Below, one piece after another: positions 19,411 to 30,322 of a DNA stretch of 64,000 nucleotides; position 1 is the stretch's first letter, and each line of letters starts with the position of its first letter. A model generated the notes under the pieces. It saw only the letters and a program-made list of their open reading frames with translations, was not told the DNA's origin and did not search any database. This stretch comes from Rhynchopus sp. YZ270_cl-10 (Eukaryota > Euglenozoa > Diplonemea > Diplonemida > Diplonemidae), in NCBI GenBank assembly GCA_964035575.1, contig OZ037879.1, positions 1,054,001 through 1,118,000 on the forward strand, given 5' to 3'. A program made the position numbers and the translations under genes.

Positions 19411-22400
19411 ATGGGGGGGTGTTGCTCGAGCGCGAAGAATGAAGGTGTGAACGATGATGAAGAGCAGGGGGAGTTGGAGCAGCTGTTGCGAGACCAGCAA
19501 GGGTTGACCGATGACGCGCCCATGATTCAGATGCACATAAAATGCAGGAATTTACGACATCCCCCGGGGAACTCCAGAGTAGGCAAGGTACCGGTACTGC
19601 ATTCAATAAACCCTTTCGTCTCAGCATCTATCATTGAAGGCGACAAGAAAACACTCATTGCGTATACAGAACAGAAATTTGGCAATCCGCACCCAGAGTT
19701 TGTAAAGGCCCTTACCACGACATATGAACATGAGGCTCAAGAGATTCTTTTTGAGTGTATTGATCGGTCCAGGAATCAGGAGGTGATTTTGGGGTCTGCG
19801 AAGCTCAAAATTTTGGATATTATGAGTCATGATAAAGGAACTGAAGCGTTTCTTGAAAAGCAGGTCAAGCAGGTTCGCAAAGGAGGTGACGTGGTTGAAG
19901 TGGTACACCGAGCTGGAATGATCACCATCAACGCCGAGGAAGCAAAATACGGCCCAAAATATGAAGTAGTCATGGACGTTTCGTGCCATTCGCTTGACTC
20001 GAAGAACGTTATTGAACGTGGTTCCGATCCGTACATGGTGGTTTCTCGCATCATCAATGGGCAGTTTACCTCTGTGTATACTACAGAGCATTTTGACAAT
20101 GTGAATGAATGTGAGTGGAAGCCTATTATCATTTCCCTTGAAAAGTTGTGTAAAGGGGACTTTAACTCGTGGCTGCTTCTGGAGGTGTGGGATTATGAGA
20201 ATAAGGGTCCGCATAAGCTGATTGGGTATACCAGGCAAAGTCTTGCGATGCTGTTGGACGCAAACGAAAAGAACAATCAGATCAACGCCTTAGACCTCAT
20301 AAACGATAATGAGCGAGGCACCGAGCGGCGCTCCAATCTCGTATCCAAAAAGGAGTATGAAAAGTCAGGTGTGCTTGAGATCCGTGCAATTTCTATAGAC
20401 ATCTCATATTCCTTCTTGGAATATAAACGCGCCGGGTTTGATATTAATGTGACGATTTGTGTGGATTTTTCTTCTTCAAACCTTGGGCAGAATTTACACC
20501 ACTTTGACCGTGCCGCTTCTGATGCTGGCAAAAAGCTGTCCAATCCGTACAGTGAAGCTCTCGAAAAGGTGGTCGATATTCTGGGCACGTACGACAAGGA
20601 TCAGGAGTTCCCTTTCTATGGATTTGGTGCGCATGTGGACCGTGGTGAAGCGGTGCCCAATGCGAAGTCGTCGCTCAGTCTCCCATTCCTCGGGAAGAAG
20701 GAGAAGGCAAACCCCCCAGCGAACATCTTCCACGTGACCATGGAGCCGAACCGATACACTGTGCAGGGTGCGGAAGGTATTCTCGAAGCGTACTGGAAGG
20801 TTTGGAAAGACGGCTCGGTCATACCAGATGTATGTAGCCCCTTTAGTACATAGCATGCGAAGACGAAGAGAGCTTTTAAATTTTGTCCAAAAAGGTCCAA
20901 AAAAAAAGTGTCAAAAACTCACGTTTTTTGATACCTTTTAGACCCTATTATTACCTTCTATTCAGTAGAATAGAAAACATGAAATAATTTTTGTCACCTC
21001 ATGAACTGAAGGAGGAAATAGAAACAAAGCATTTTGTCCACACTTTGCGGTTTTGGGGACGAACCGCACTGCAGATCCACTCCTCACCAAACAGGTCGAG
21101 GTGTGTGCGTTTCACTACAACCTCTCCCATGGGTTTTCGGAAGGTTTTCTCGTGTGATGAGTGTTAAGTTTCGATTTCCGAACATATGAATCTACCCTGT
21201 ACACACATCCCACCTCAGGAGCCGACCTGCTTTGCCAGCTGCCTCAGTAAGGTGTACCGTGCGGGTTCCGGGAGCAAGTCTGCGTATCAGATTGCGCTTA
21301 TTGTGACGGACGGTGGCTGCGACGACATGGAGGCTACAGTAGACATGATTGTAGACTCGAGCACGGAGCCGATCTCCATTATCATCGTTGGTGTGGGCGA
21401 GGGGCCGTGGGAAAATATGGATTTCCTCTCCGCAGATGACGAGCCGCTGCAGTCCAAGCGGACAAAGAAGATGATGAAGCGAGACATCGTTGGCTTTGTT
21501 GAAATGAACAAGTACTCAACGAGGGAGTCGGTATGGGATAAGCATTTCGAAGTGGCTACACTTCTTTTTGTTTCTATGTTTTTTTTTTGCTCACACACAG
21601 TGTTATTAGGAACTGAGCTTATGATTAGCCAACGGAAAAATTTGTCCTCACGCTTTTTTGAATCATTCCCCCTCACCCAATTAACACGCTGTGCCACCCA
21701 CCCAGGGTGAGAGCCTAACTGGCTTCATAAAATGGCTGCGGTCAACGAAAAAAATACACGATAGTAGATTAGTGAGGACACATCAAGTGGTAAAATGTTA
21801 TGTTTAGTTTTTTAGATCTCGTGTGACGATACTTTATGTGTAGAGCGTTGGAGAAAATCGATGAAAAAACGGGGGACTTTATTTTCACGGACTTTTATGA
21901 GGAACCATACTGCTGGTCGCTGAGAGGAAGAACCTGGTGTCCATGAGAGCCCTGAGGTGCAGGTAGGCCTTGATGACCTTGAAGGAGAGTGTGCCGCGCG
22001 GAATCATACAGTGTCCATACTTCTTTTCCAGTGCGCGCACCTTGCCGTGTTTGTATACGATAGGTTCCGAAGTACCCACCGTCCCGTTCCTCAAGATCTG
22101 AGATGCTGTCACAGAGTTCTTTGCAATCGTGCACCGCTTGTGCACGCCATGTCAATGTAGAACTTCTTGACCACCCAGTACGGCGTGTCCAATGTGTCTT
22201 TCTCCAGGAAGGCCTCGACTTTGAGCTGTCGTCATCACCGATGCTTGCCGGACATCCTCATTCCTAGCGTATCCCTTCAGCAATTGAGCAATGCAAGGAA
22301 ACGCCTTCAAGGCGAATGCGTAGTTGATCTGAGTGCATTTATTGAGCGTACTGTAGGTGCAGAACGCAGTGTGCTGCCCTTGTGTCCCTTCTCGCGGAGG

Positions 22401-23640
22401 CTCACGTAGGTCCACTTTTTGAAGATACTATCGTATCAAAGCAGAGAACAACAGTAGCGCAACACAAACCCACATCCACATCCACATCCACATCAACACA
22501 CAGCTTCAAAGAGAGGTTCTCAAAGAAATCCCGCGACAATTCACAAGTTGGGCGAAACAGCACAAAATCAAACCAGGCGACAACTTTGTATGTACCTCCC
22601 CCTCCCTTAAAACACACATGCTTTTTTCGGCAACAACAAAACAAAAAACAAAAGCCAAATCAATACAGAGAGAATCAACCATTTTTTCCCCTCTTTTTAC
22701 CACCTTTTTCAACCCCCCTTTTAAAACCCATCGATATGCACATTAACCCACTCCCTTTCTTTTCAATACCGACCACATTCATATTTCCAACCCCTCAACC
22801 CACCAACACTAACAAGAGCAACCATATTACAAAACAAAACAAAACAAAGCAAACATAACAAAAGCTTCACAAAGACCCATTCAAACCCCTCAACCCCAAC
22901 CCCCACAGAACGAAAAGAAGTCCTCGCGCGAGAAGACACCCAAGAAGTCCCCGGAGCCTACCCCCAAGCCTATGGTCGACACCGCGACGTGTGTGAGCGA
23001 GGATGTGGACCTGGGACCCTCCGCTTCGTCAGTACCACCTCCTCCACCTCTGGACAACGATGGCTGGGAGAGCCTCTCGGACGGCGAGACCGGGAAGATG
23101 TACTACCACAACCAGATCTCCGGTGTGACACAGTGGGTCATGCCGCCCGGCTACCGCAGCCGCAGCGGGCGTGGCGTAAAGAAGATAAACCCCGGGAAGA
23201 AGGCGCCCCCTTCTTCTGCCAAACCATTAGACAGCCCACAGCACATCGCTGACGTTCCCTACGTACGCTTAGGCGCAGCACAGTCTGCGAAGAAGGTCCA
23301 GGTCAAACCTCTTTCCAGTGTAACAGGCAGTGTTGTAGACGACAGCAGAGCTGGGTCGCCAGGTATCGGCAACCTCTCAGGCCTGTCAGGAGCCTCTGCC
23401 TCAGGGCGGGGTGGGACGCGGTTCTCGCCGAACCGACAGCTCTCACCACAGTTCCCCCCCTCGGGGTACTCGAAGAGCAGTGACGGTATAGGGGGAGGCA
23501 CACCGCAGCGAATGGGTGGAAGGAAAAGCTCGTACGAGCCGCCAAAGTTCTCGACAACAACAGAACAGGCTGCCAGAGAATGGCAGGCACGAAAAGGGCG
23601 GGACTCAGTAGGCCATTCCGCGTCATTTCCTGGGTATTAG
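19411..23640 (+). CDS. Copine with a C-terminal WW domain, four exons
   Basis: Exons 19411-20829, 21219-21530, 22504-22587 and 22909-23640; donors GTATGT, GTATGG and GTATGT; acceptors CAG; all phase 0; 848 residues. MGGCCSS at the start fits N-myristoylation and palmitoylation, as in plant BONZAI copines. Two C2-like regions occupy about 40-165 and 185-310. The copine A (VWA-like) domain runs from about 340 to 605, with DFSSSN as MIDAS, PFYGFGAHVD, then across the introns ALIVTDGGCDDMEATVD and IIIVGVGEGPWENMDFL, ending in the classical EVLKEIPRQFTSW of exon 3. Exon 4 adds Lys/Pro-rich linker, a WW domain (W658-x22-W681, then VMPP) and a Ser/Gly tail. Copines are Ca2+-dependent membrane-binding proteins. 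A WW extension is unusual. Intron 2 contains a broken minus-strand gene. Confidence 0.85.
20951..20987 (+). repeat. Hairpin repeat family B, copy 3 (in copine intron 1)
   Basis: TTACCTTCTATTC, AGTA loop, GAATAGAAAACATGAAATAA. The TTCTATTC/GAATAGAA stem is perfect. It lies between copine exons 1 and 2, so it is intronic. Confidence 0.6.
21890..22440 (-). pseudogene. Broken minus-strand gene of unknown family inside copine intron 2
   Basis: The minus strand has coding-like composition for about 550 bp, but the open frame changes several times. Recognisable peptides include FKKWTYVSLREKGHKGST, INYAFALKAFPCIAQLLKGY, LDTPYWVVKKFYIDMAC and, longest, a frame with KKYGHCMIPRGTLSFKVIKA followed by YLHLRALMDTRFF. 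I do not recognise the family. It lies wholly within the intron 21531-22503, antisense to the copine, so it was probably inserted there and decayed. Confidence 0.5.
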
Positions 23641-23670
23641 ATGCGGTCGATTTTTGTCTTGTAGGCCACA

Positions 23671-23757
23671 GGGTTGTGCTTTCATCCGGGGCTGGCATCG
23701 TGGGTCAGTCGGAGGTGCATCAACAACCACAGTTTGTCTTGCAAAAAAAATTGGGGT
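23671..23757 (+). repeat. Dispersed repeat family C, copy 2
   Basis: TGTGCTTTCATCCGGGGCTG, GCATCGTGGGTCAGTCGGAG, GTGCATCAACAACCACAG, then a T/A-rich end. Thirty bases after the copine stop codon, so probably in its 3' untranslated region. Confidence 0.8.
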
Positions 23758-24147
23758 GGTTTTTTTTGGGGTCACGTTTGCCAATTTATTTTGCTGTACA
23801 ATGATGAAGTTAGATGTGTAGGTTGCAACCATTATATGTTTCGCGCGAGAGTCGCGTTTATCTTTCCAGTTTTCTCTCTTTTTTTTTTTTTTTGTACCAA
23901 ACGGTCCGTAAAGGGTATCGTATGCGAGGATGTGTGGGTTGTGATGCTGAATGGGTTCAGATGGGTTTTCTCAACAGGAAAGAGGGGGGTATTCTGCCTA
24001 TTCCGTGAAGCAAGGGGCAGGAAAAAAGGGTCTTTTTGATATTGTGTGGAGCGTGTTTGTCATTTGTTGTCATGCACCAAAAGGGTCCACTGTCTGAGGG
24101 CTTTTATACCAAGCCATTTTTTGGGCCGAAAATAGACACCCTTTGTA
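23758..24147. other. Intergenic, no gene seen
   Basis: T-rich spacer between the copine 3' end and the 1600-bp element. Short open frames only, with no splice pairs or protein features. Confidence 0.5.
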
Positions 24148-24189
24148 TGGGGTGATCAGAGGTACTTTTTTGCAGCTCCAGTCACAAAG

Positions 24190-24315
24190 AATCATGAAAA
24201 ATCACAAAATCTGGAATGCGAATCACAAAAAATCACAAAAAATCACGAAAAATCACAAAAAATCACAAAATCTGGAATGCGAATCACAAAAAATCACAGA
24301 AAATCACAAAAAACA
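24190..24315. repeat. AATCAC-rich repeat block, left arm
   Basis: Units AAAAATCAC with an interspersed CTGGAATGCGAATCAC. The same composite unit recurs in the right arm (25155-25620) within the 1600-bp element. Confidence 0.9.
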
Positions 24316-24835
24316 CCGCGAATATGGTGATTTGGCCTGAGTGTTTGCAAGGCGTTGATCCTACACTGGGTCGTCGTCAGACACCGTGGCAGTGTGCGGG
24401 GCAGGGGCAGATGGGCTAGCTTGTTTTATAGTCCCTGTTGTTACACCACACTGTTTTGTTCTTCCTTTTTCCTTTCAACCTTTTTTATTCATTTGCTTTT
24501 TTGTTGTTGGGAGACACGCCACACGTGTCGGTTCTGTGGAAAAACAAGACACGTTTTCGCAAGCTTCATTACCGTTTTGGTTTTCTCCTCACAACAAAAA
24601 AAAAACACAAAAATCTGTGGTGTGGCGCCTTAACCGATTCCCCGTGGTTCTACCGTGGTTCTACCAGTTGTCGCTCCATAAAGGGGGGGTATAGATGTTG
24701 GAAAAATTTCTTTTCTTTTTTCGCTGGTGAGCTTTTAAATGCCGGCATTTGCATTTCCGGAATCCGTCCGGCCAGTGGTGGGGTCAATTTGCCGAAATGG
24801 ACAAGTTCTCATTTTTGGTCAATTTTTCGCAGTGC

Positions 24836-24995
24836 ACAGTATACACAGTATACACAGTATACACAGTATACACAGTATACACAGTATACACAGTATACAC
24901 AGTATACACAGTATACACAGTATACACAGTATACACAGTATACACAGTATACACAGTATACACAGTATACACAGTATACACAGTATACACAGTAC
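24836..24995. repeat. 9-bp tandem array (ACAGTATAC)n, about 17 copies
   Basis: Very regular. The period is a multiple of three and no frame contains a stop, so all six frames are open and produce spurious proteins of repeated Val-Tyr-Thr, Tyr-Thr-Gln or Ile-His-Ser. Not a gene. Confidence 0.97.
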
Positions 24996-25154
24996 ACCCA
25001 GTACACAGTACACAGTACCAAAAAAAATCAAAATCAATTTGATTCACAACTTCACACCAGTTCACAACGCCACTATGTTAACCGTGATGTTGCCATAACA
25101 TTACCATGGTTGTGAACATTTGTGATCAGGTACCCCCCCGTATAGTACCATTCA

Positions 25155-25620
25155 ATCACAAAAAATCACAAACATCTGGAATGCGAATCACAAAAAATCA
25201 CAAAAAATCACAGAAAATCACAAAAAATCACAGAAAATCACAAAAGAGGTTCTCAGTGTCGTCGGCCAAGCCCCTTCACCAAAAAAGACTACAACAAGAA
25301 AACAAACACACAGAAAAAAAAGTAAAAGAATGCCCTTCCTCAGTCCGGAAGTATCACCTCAACCGGTCACACCTGCCGTAAAATAGAGAGAGGTTACAGA
25401 ATACAAAAAAAAAAAAAAAAAAAAAGAAAATCACAAAATCCGGAATGCGAATCACAAAAAATCACAAAAAATCACAGAAAATCACAAAAAATCACAAAAT
25501 CCGGAATGCGAATCACAAAAAATCACAAAAAATCACAGAAAATCACAAAAAATCACAAAATCCGGAATGCGAATCACAAAAAATCACAAAAAATCACAGA
25601 AAATAACAAAAAATCACGTA
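25155..25620. repeat. AATCAC-rich repeat block, right arm, higher-order unit about 60 bp
   Basis: AATCACAAAATCCGGAATGC, GAATCACAAAAAATCAC and variants AATCACAGAA recur; near the right the ~60-bp higher-order unit is present almost identically three times (about 25430-25600). Spacing is continuous, with no unique spacers. Confidence 0.9.
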
Positions 25621-25790
25621 CGCTCACAAAAAACCCAAACAAAATCATAATTTCGTTTTTGTAAGCATTTGTAACCGTTTGTAACCGTTGTGATTTTTTG
25701 TGATTTTTCTTGACTCGAGCTGCAAAAAAGTACCTCTGATCACCCCATTGTACCTTTATTTTTTTTTACTACCAATTGCCGTTATTCCTT

Positions 25791-26027
25791 AACGCTTTCC
25801 GCCTTCTGGGGGACTCGGGTGCACTCGGCAGAGGCGCTCGGGTGGTTTTGGTGTCTCATAAAAAGGGGGTCCGTTTTCGATGCATGTACCCCTATCCGGT
25901 GATAGGTGATACAAATACATGGAGGTGATGTTACATGATGTCTGTCACCTCCCGTTTTTTGTATCTCATAAAACCACCCTCGTGCCTCTGCCGAGTTGTA
26001 CCGGACGCCCTCCGGGCGTAAAGCGTT
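25791..26027. mobile_element. 237-bp element with long inverted repeats
   Basis: Left arm 25791-25849 (AACGCTTTCCGCC ... ACTCGGCAGAGGC ... GGGTGGTTTT) and right arm 25970-26027 (AAAACCACCC ... GCCTCTGCCGAGT ... GTAAAGCGTT) are about 80 percent complementary over 58 bp. The centre holds a smaller inverted pair, GGAGGTGA/TCACCTCC. It starts only about 40 bp after the 1600-bp element ends. Confidence 0.75.
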
Positions 26028-28115
26028 TATGATTACCGGTGATAAATAGTTACTATATTTGCTTGAGTTTTAAAGATATGTGCCAAGTCGCACTTCATTG
26101 TCCGCCCTTTTTGTTTTGTTTTGTTTTAAAAGGTATCTAAACGCTCTCATCTTACCAGTTTTTTTTTTTCCGTCTTCGTTTTTTGTTTCGGTTTTGAGTT
26201 ATGATCTGTTTTGTCTACCAGTATAGACTGGCGAATAGAAGAACATAAGGCAATATTTGTCTGCACTATCTCAACATACGCGTACGCGAGGTGCATCCTC
26301 TTTTGAGTGTTTTCTCACTCTCGATTAACTCGTCGTCCTCTCCATCCTTCAGGTGACACAAGAATGGCATGCTCAGGCACCTTTTGGTAAGTCTTTTTTT
26401 TTTTTTTTTTTTTTTCAATTTGTGATCGTGATTCAGCAAGGGGCTTGGGTTCGTCTTAGCCTATTCTTTGTTATTTTTTGAGCATTTGTCTTCTGTATAT
26501 GCGTTGCGTATGCGTCCAGCTGTACCGAAAAAAGAAGAAAGTTTGTAATAAACACTCATTTTTGCCTCATAAAGAGGTTAGTTGATGATGACTGTTTTTT
26601 TCCCCCCTTCTTTTTTGGTTTTCAGTAGGTATCTCCCCAGCGCAGCACTCCGCGGGGGTTTCGAAAACAGAGGTGTTTTTTTTTTTTTTTTTTTTGTACA
26701 CCCATCAGGGTTTTTTCTAGGATTCGGGGTTTTTGGCTGACGGGGGGGCACAGGGCAAAAAAGTGCATATATTTTTTTTCTCGCGGTTGACCATGCAACA
26801 GGGGAGTATATAGGTTTTGTGGGTTTTCGTAGATCAAAACTCGGTCGAGCCCGGGCGCACTTCGCACGCCCGGGTCCGCAACCCAGCTCAAGTTGGGGCC
26901 TCCGGCGGAGAATTCCTCTGTTTTTTTGTCCAACTGCGGAGTTCGGCACTTCATTGATATTTGCACCAGGCACACGTGGTACACGAATTGTCAGTAACCT
27001 CAGTACATTTACAAGAGAAACGGCGGTCATGGCACCCAAAGGTTCCTGGCGAAGCCACGGTACGCAACATTTCTAAAAATTGCGCTTAAAATTGCACATT
27101 TTTACTGCCAAACTATGTCACCTTCGACGCAAAACAGTTATGTTGCTACGGAAACGCCTACTCCCCTTACTTCCTGGAGGCTCGCGAGAGCATGATGGGG
27201 AAGGTGAAGGGGGGCAGAGTGGTAGGGGGGTGGGTCACCCACCCCTACCACTCTGCCCCCCCGCGCCCCCCCCGCCGGATTTCACGGGGGGGCACGAGGG
27301 GGGGCGCGCCCCCCCTCGAAATCTCAAAAAAGTCTGACGGGGGGGCGCGCGCCCCCCCGCCCCCCCTCCAGAAAAAACCCTGACACCCATGCTGTCCTCT
27401 AAATCCGGTTTGCGATTTGGGATTTTCTATAAGAAAATTTTATAGGAAAATTTTATTTTTGCAGGTGAAAAATTTTTCGTATAGATATGGGGCAGTGTCT
27501 TTTTGAAATGGAGGCGCCCGGGGGGGTCAAAAGAGTTAATGGTAGAAACGTGGTTGAACCACGGGAGTTCCCTGGGAAACTGGGTTGCTGACCGCACCAT
27601 GAAATCCCAGGCTGTACCCTAAATTTTTTTTGCCTGCGGCGCCATTTTTCCTTTTTTGCTCCGCAAATAAGGGTTCGTTGAGTGACTCTGTCGTGTAAAA
27701 AGCTAGATTTTTACACCCTGCCCTAATTTTTTTTCGCCTGCGGCGCCATTTTATATACAGTTCCCTATGTTCTCAATGTCTTCCCTGGTCAGCAGTGCTG
27801 GAAATAATATTGGGCAACAAAACAAGCTGACCCCCTTGAAATCTGGATTCCTGGATAAGACACTGGGGTGGGGGAAGAGAAAAATATGACCATCCGCACT
27901 GCGGCCCTACAACAGCAAAAAAAATATCTTCTCCAGTTGTGCGCGAAAAATTTTCGCGCGCAGCGCGAAAATTTTTTTTTCTATAAGAAAATTTTGCGAT
28001 TTGAAAATCAGAAAATCCCTGATTTTTCCCCGATTTAAGGACATGCTTGTGTACACCTCGCTTTTTAGTTAGCAGCCGGTGTTTACGCAACAGCTTTGTT
28101 TTCCCCCCTTTTGCA
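26028..28115. other. Gene-free, palindrome-rich region
   Basis: Holds a GC palindrome (27208-27262), further runs such as GGGGGGGCGCGCGCCCCCCC near 27341, a direct repeat of the TGCCTGCGGCGCC box (about 27632 and 27735), and hairpin GCGCGAAAATTTT motifs near 27945-27980. Several acceptor-like and donor-like sites exist (for example CTTCAG at 26353 and GTAAGT at 26389), but the pieces do not join into an open frame. Confidence 0.45.
27208..27262. repeat. Long GC-rich perfect palindrome
   Basis: GGGGGCAGAGTGGTAGGGG, then GGTGGGT meeting ACCCACC, then CCCCTACCACTCTGCCCCC: the two halves are reverse complements over about 27 bp each with essentially no loop. Such a structure would extrude easily and is hard to replicate or clone. 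Confidence 0.85.
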
Positions 28116-28152
28116 AAGGTGACTAAGCACACGAGGCTTAGATTCATCTCAC
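28116..28152 (+). repeat. Hairpin repeat family A, copy 7
   Basis: AAGGTGACTAAGC, loop ACACGAG, GCTTAGATTCATCTC. The inner stem is intact and the loop is altered. The T-rich tail is absent. Confidence 0.85.
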
Positions 28153-28159
28153 CAAACCC

Positions 28160-28370
28160 CGAAGTCTCCCTCTCTACTAAGAAACCTGCCTCAAGCCAGT
28201 TCTTCACACAGAGTCCACCAAGGATATTGTGTACTTCTTCCTGTATCATCGGGTTGTTGAAACTGCAACGCCATCTTTGGGGCTGTGCCGGGGTGGGGTG
28301 GGTTCACTCTGGTGCTGAACACGGTGTCTGCCCGCCCGCTGCAATGTGTAATAGGTGGGTCTGAACTGAT
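28160..28370 (-). other. Possible terminal exon or gene remnant, minus strand
   Basis: On the minus strand an acceptor (TTGCAG) is followed by an open frame including TVFSTRVNPPHPGTAPKMAL and QFQQPDDTGRSTQYPWW, ending in TGA. It resembles a coding exon but has no identifiable partner exon or family. Every firm gene in the window is on the other strand, so a remnant is as likely as a gene. Confidence 0.2.
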
Positions 28371-29047
28371 TAGGAGACTATAGTTTACTGCAAACGTATG
28401 AGCTTTTTTTCTTTTTCCCGTGGTCTACCAGTCTTTTGTCACCCCCAAAAAAAGTTACTTGTGTCTCTTTGTTGTTGTACGTTATTGCGGCGTTGAAGCA
28501 TCTACACCGTTTTTTTTCTTCAAATGGCAATGTAGGTCGATGTAAATGGGTGTCCTTCTCCCTTCCGCTCTTTGTCCACAAAGAAAAGAAGAAAAAATAA
28601 AATAGTGGAGTTTCATCCTGGGTGTGTACACTACAATACAAACCAAGTTTTGCAAATAAAACAAACAAAATACCCTGCCTACCCTCTCAATATATTAGAG
28701 CTTTCATATTACCTTTCCTCAAACGAAACACACACAAAAAAAGGAACCACATTCCCCTGCTTTACCACCCCCCTCTGAGCCAGGCCAACGCGCGTCGCTC
28801 TCCGAGACCACTCAACCGCACCGGGAGTGCCGCCTGCCTGCGGTGCGACCTCTGTCAGCTCTCTGTCGTGTCCCCCCAGCACAGCAGCATTGGCTTGGAA
28901 TAGCAGGCACATTTGTCCCTATGCTCATTATGTGGAGGTCAAAGAAGTAGTGCAGAAATATGGCAGAAATATCGTCCAAAATATTGTGGGTCCCACATTC
29001 CCCTTTTTCCACATATCCGTATTACTTTTGTGGCGTGATCCACAGCC

Positions 29048-29142
29048 CTACTTGGGTAGTACTTGGGTAGTACTTGGGTAGTACTTGGGTAGTACTTGGG
29101 TAGTACTTGGGTAGTACTTGGGTAGTACCTGGGTAGTACTAT
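29048..29142. repeat. 11-bp tandem array (TAGTACTTGGG)n, about 8-9 copies
   Basis: Regular 11-bp units, with one ACTTGG-to-ACCTGG variant in the last unit. An array of the same unit, ending with the same variant, lies at 30323-30404. Confidence 0.95.
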
Positions 29143-29460
29143 AGCAGGGGGGGGGTGTGTGCCCTTATATTTTCCCGTGTTTTTTCTCCCAGCGTGGGGG
29201 AGTGGGGGCGGTAGGTAATTGGCTGCACTGACATCCGTCAGGCAACCAAATCGTGTTTTAGAGTGAAATGAGGTCATTCGTGTCGACCAAATGACCAAAA
29301 AAGAAGGTGAAAGGGAAGGGAGATAGGGAGAAATACCCCCCTTCTTTATTACCGTACTAGTAAAAATGTTGGAACGCTCAAAAAAACCCCATCCCTTTTT
29401 TTCCTCAAACCCCAAAAAACCCGTAAAACCCAGACGTATTGCATAATCGTACAAAAAGTA

Positions 29461-29989
29461 TTAGTCACGTTTTCTTTTCATTCCTCCCACACGCACTGGT
29501 TCCTCTCTCTGATCTTCACCTTCTTCTTCTTCATCGTCTTCGTCTGCTTCGGATTCCTCCAAATCCTCCTCCTGTTCAACTCCATCTCCAATTTTCGGCT
29601 GCGTGAGCACCACTATTTCTGGTTGGGTGGGATGGGCTTCGTCATCCCACTTTGCCAGCCTCCGTTTCGTCCTGCTGCGGCGCTTCCTCCACAGCCTCGT
29701 CCGCGAAGCAGACGCGGATCTTCTCCGTCCCCCCCTCCTCTGCATCAATTGCCATGTAGAAGTACATGACAGACGGCTCAAACGTAGCCGCTTCCCAAAA
29801 ATTTGGGGCACCCGCGTTCACAACCGACGACACACCGGAGGAGTTCGACCACTTGATGCACCGTGGGCGCATCGTCGCCCAGGTGCGGCTGGCAATCAGG
29901 GTGTCACCGACACCCAACAGGGGCTTGAGGTCCGCACCCTTCTTCGGTTCCAACCCCTTGGTTGAAAACTTCAACCTAAGTGGGAGCAT
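29461..29989 (-). pseudogene. Broken minus-strand gene with acidic C-terminus, family unknown
   Basis: Two overlapping minus-strand frames look coding in succession. One reads LKPLLGVGDTLIASRTWATM and later NFWEAATFEPSVMYFYMAID, then stops. The other continues as an acidic stretch with DLEESEADEDDEEEEGEDQR and a basic end (MKRKRD). This pattern suggests a gene disrupted by a frame change, or an intron I cannot place. Upstream on its strand there is a CTTAG acceptor near the start of the conserved part. It sits between the two TAGTACTTGGG arrays and is the strongest minus-strand coding signal in the window. Confidence 0.4.
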
Positions 29990-30116
29990 TACGTTTTTTT
30001 TGTTTCGCGTGGATCACCTGGGCTTGTAATAGGGTGTAATAGTGGTGTAATGGTGAGACACTGTCGTGTGATTGTGTGTGCCGCAGTGGGTGGCTCGGGA
30101 CGCCACAATCTCTGTG

Positions 30117-30272
30117 TGTACAGTGTGTACAGTGTGTACAGTGTGTACAGTGTGTACAGTGTGTACAGTGTGTACAGTGTGTACAGTGTGTACAGTGTGT
30201 ACAGTGTGTACAGTGTGTACAGTGTGTACAGTGTGTACAGTGTGTACAGTGTGTACAGTGTGTACAGTGTAC
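30117..30272. repeat. 9-bp tandem array (GTGTACAGT)n, about 17 copies
   Basis: Regular 9-bp period, open in all frames and therefore a source of spurious ORFs. The unit is related to, but distinct from, the 9-bp array at 24836-24995 (GTGTACAGT against GTATACACA). Confidence 0.97.
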
Positions 30273-30322
30273 AGTGTACAGTGAAAAAACCAAAAAAAAT
30301 TTAAAATGGACACCCCCCCCCC

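Larger units (their letters stand above)
24148..25747. mobile_element. Complete 1600-bp inverted-repeat transposable element, non-autonomous
   Basis: The left end TGGGGTGATCAGAGGTACTT continues TTTTGCAGCTC and is matched exactly by the reverse complement at 25717-25747: a terminal inverted repeat of at least 31 bp. The 5-bp sequence TTGTA is present on both sides (24143-24147 and 25748-25752) and looks like a target-site duplication. No transposase ORF is present. Inside are two blocks of AATCAC-based repeats flanking a 9-bp satellite array, plus fragments shared with 450-620 and 2481-2526. This is a plain DNA element mobilised by a transposase encoded elsewhere. A 5-bp duplication does not fit Tc1/mariner (TA) or hAT (8 bp) well; the superfamily is left open. 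Confidence 0.85.

Noticed and set aside
24438-25115. Open frames of up to 225 codons through the 9-bp array and its flanks
   Set aside because: The repeat period is divisible by three and contains no stop in any frame, so long ORFs are guaranteed; the peptides are simple tripeptide repeats.
25155-25620. CRISPR-like appearance of the AATCAC repeats
   Set aside because: There are no unique spacers, units vary in length, and the context is eukaryotic; it is a satellite within a transposable element.
26353-26390. A short first exon with ATG between CTTCAG and GTAAGT
   Set aside because: No downstream exon continues the frame; the best acceptor candidate leads to an early stop.
27208-27262. Rho-independent terminator
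   Set aside because: Eukaryotic context, no adjacent gene, and a symmetric palindrome without the usual loop and T-tract.
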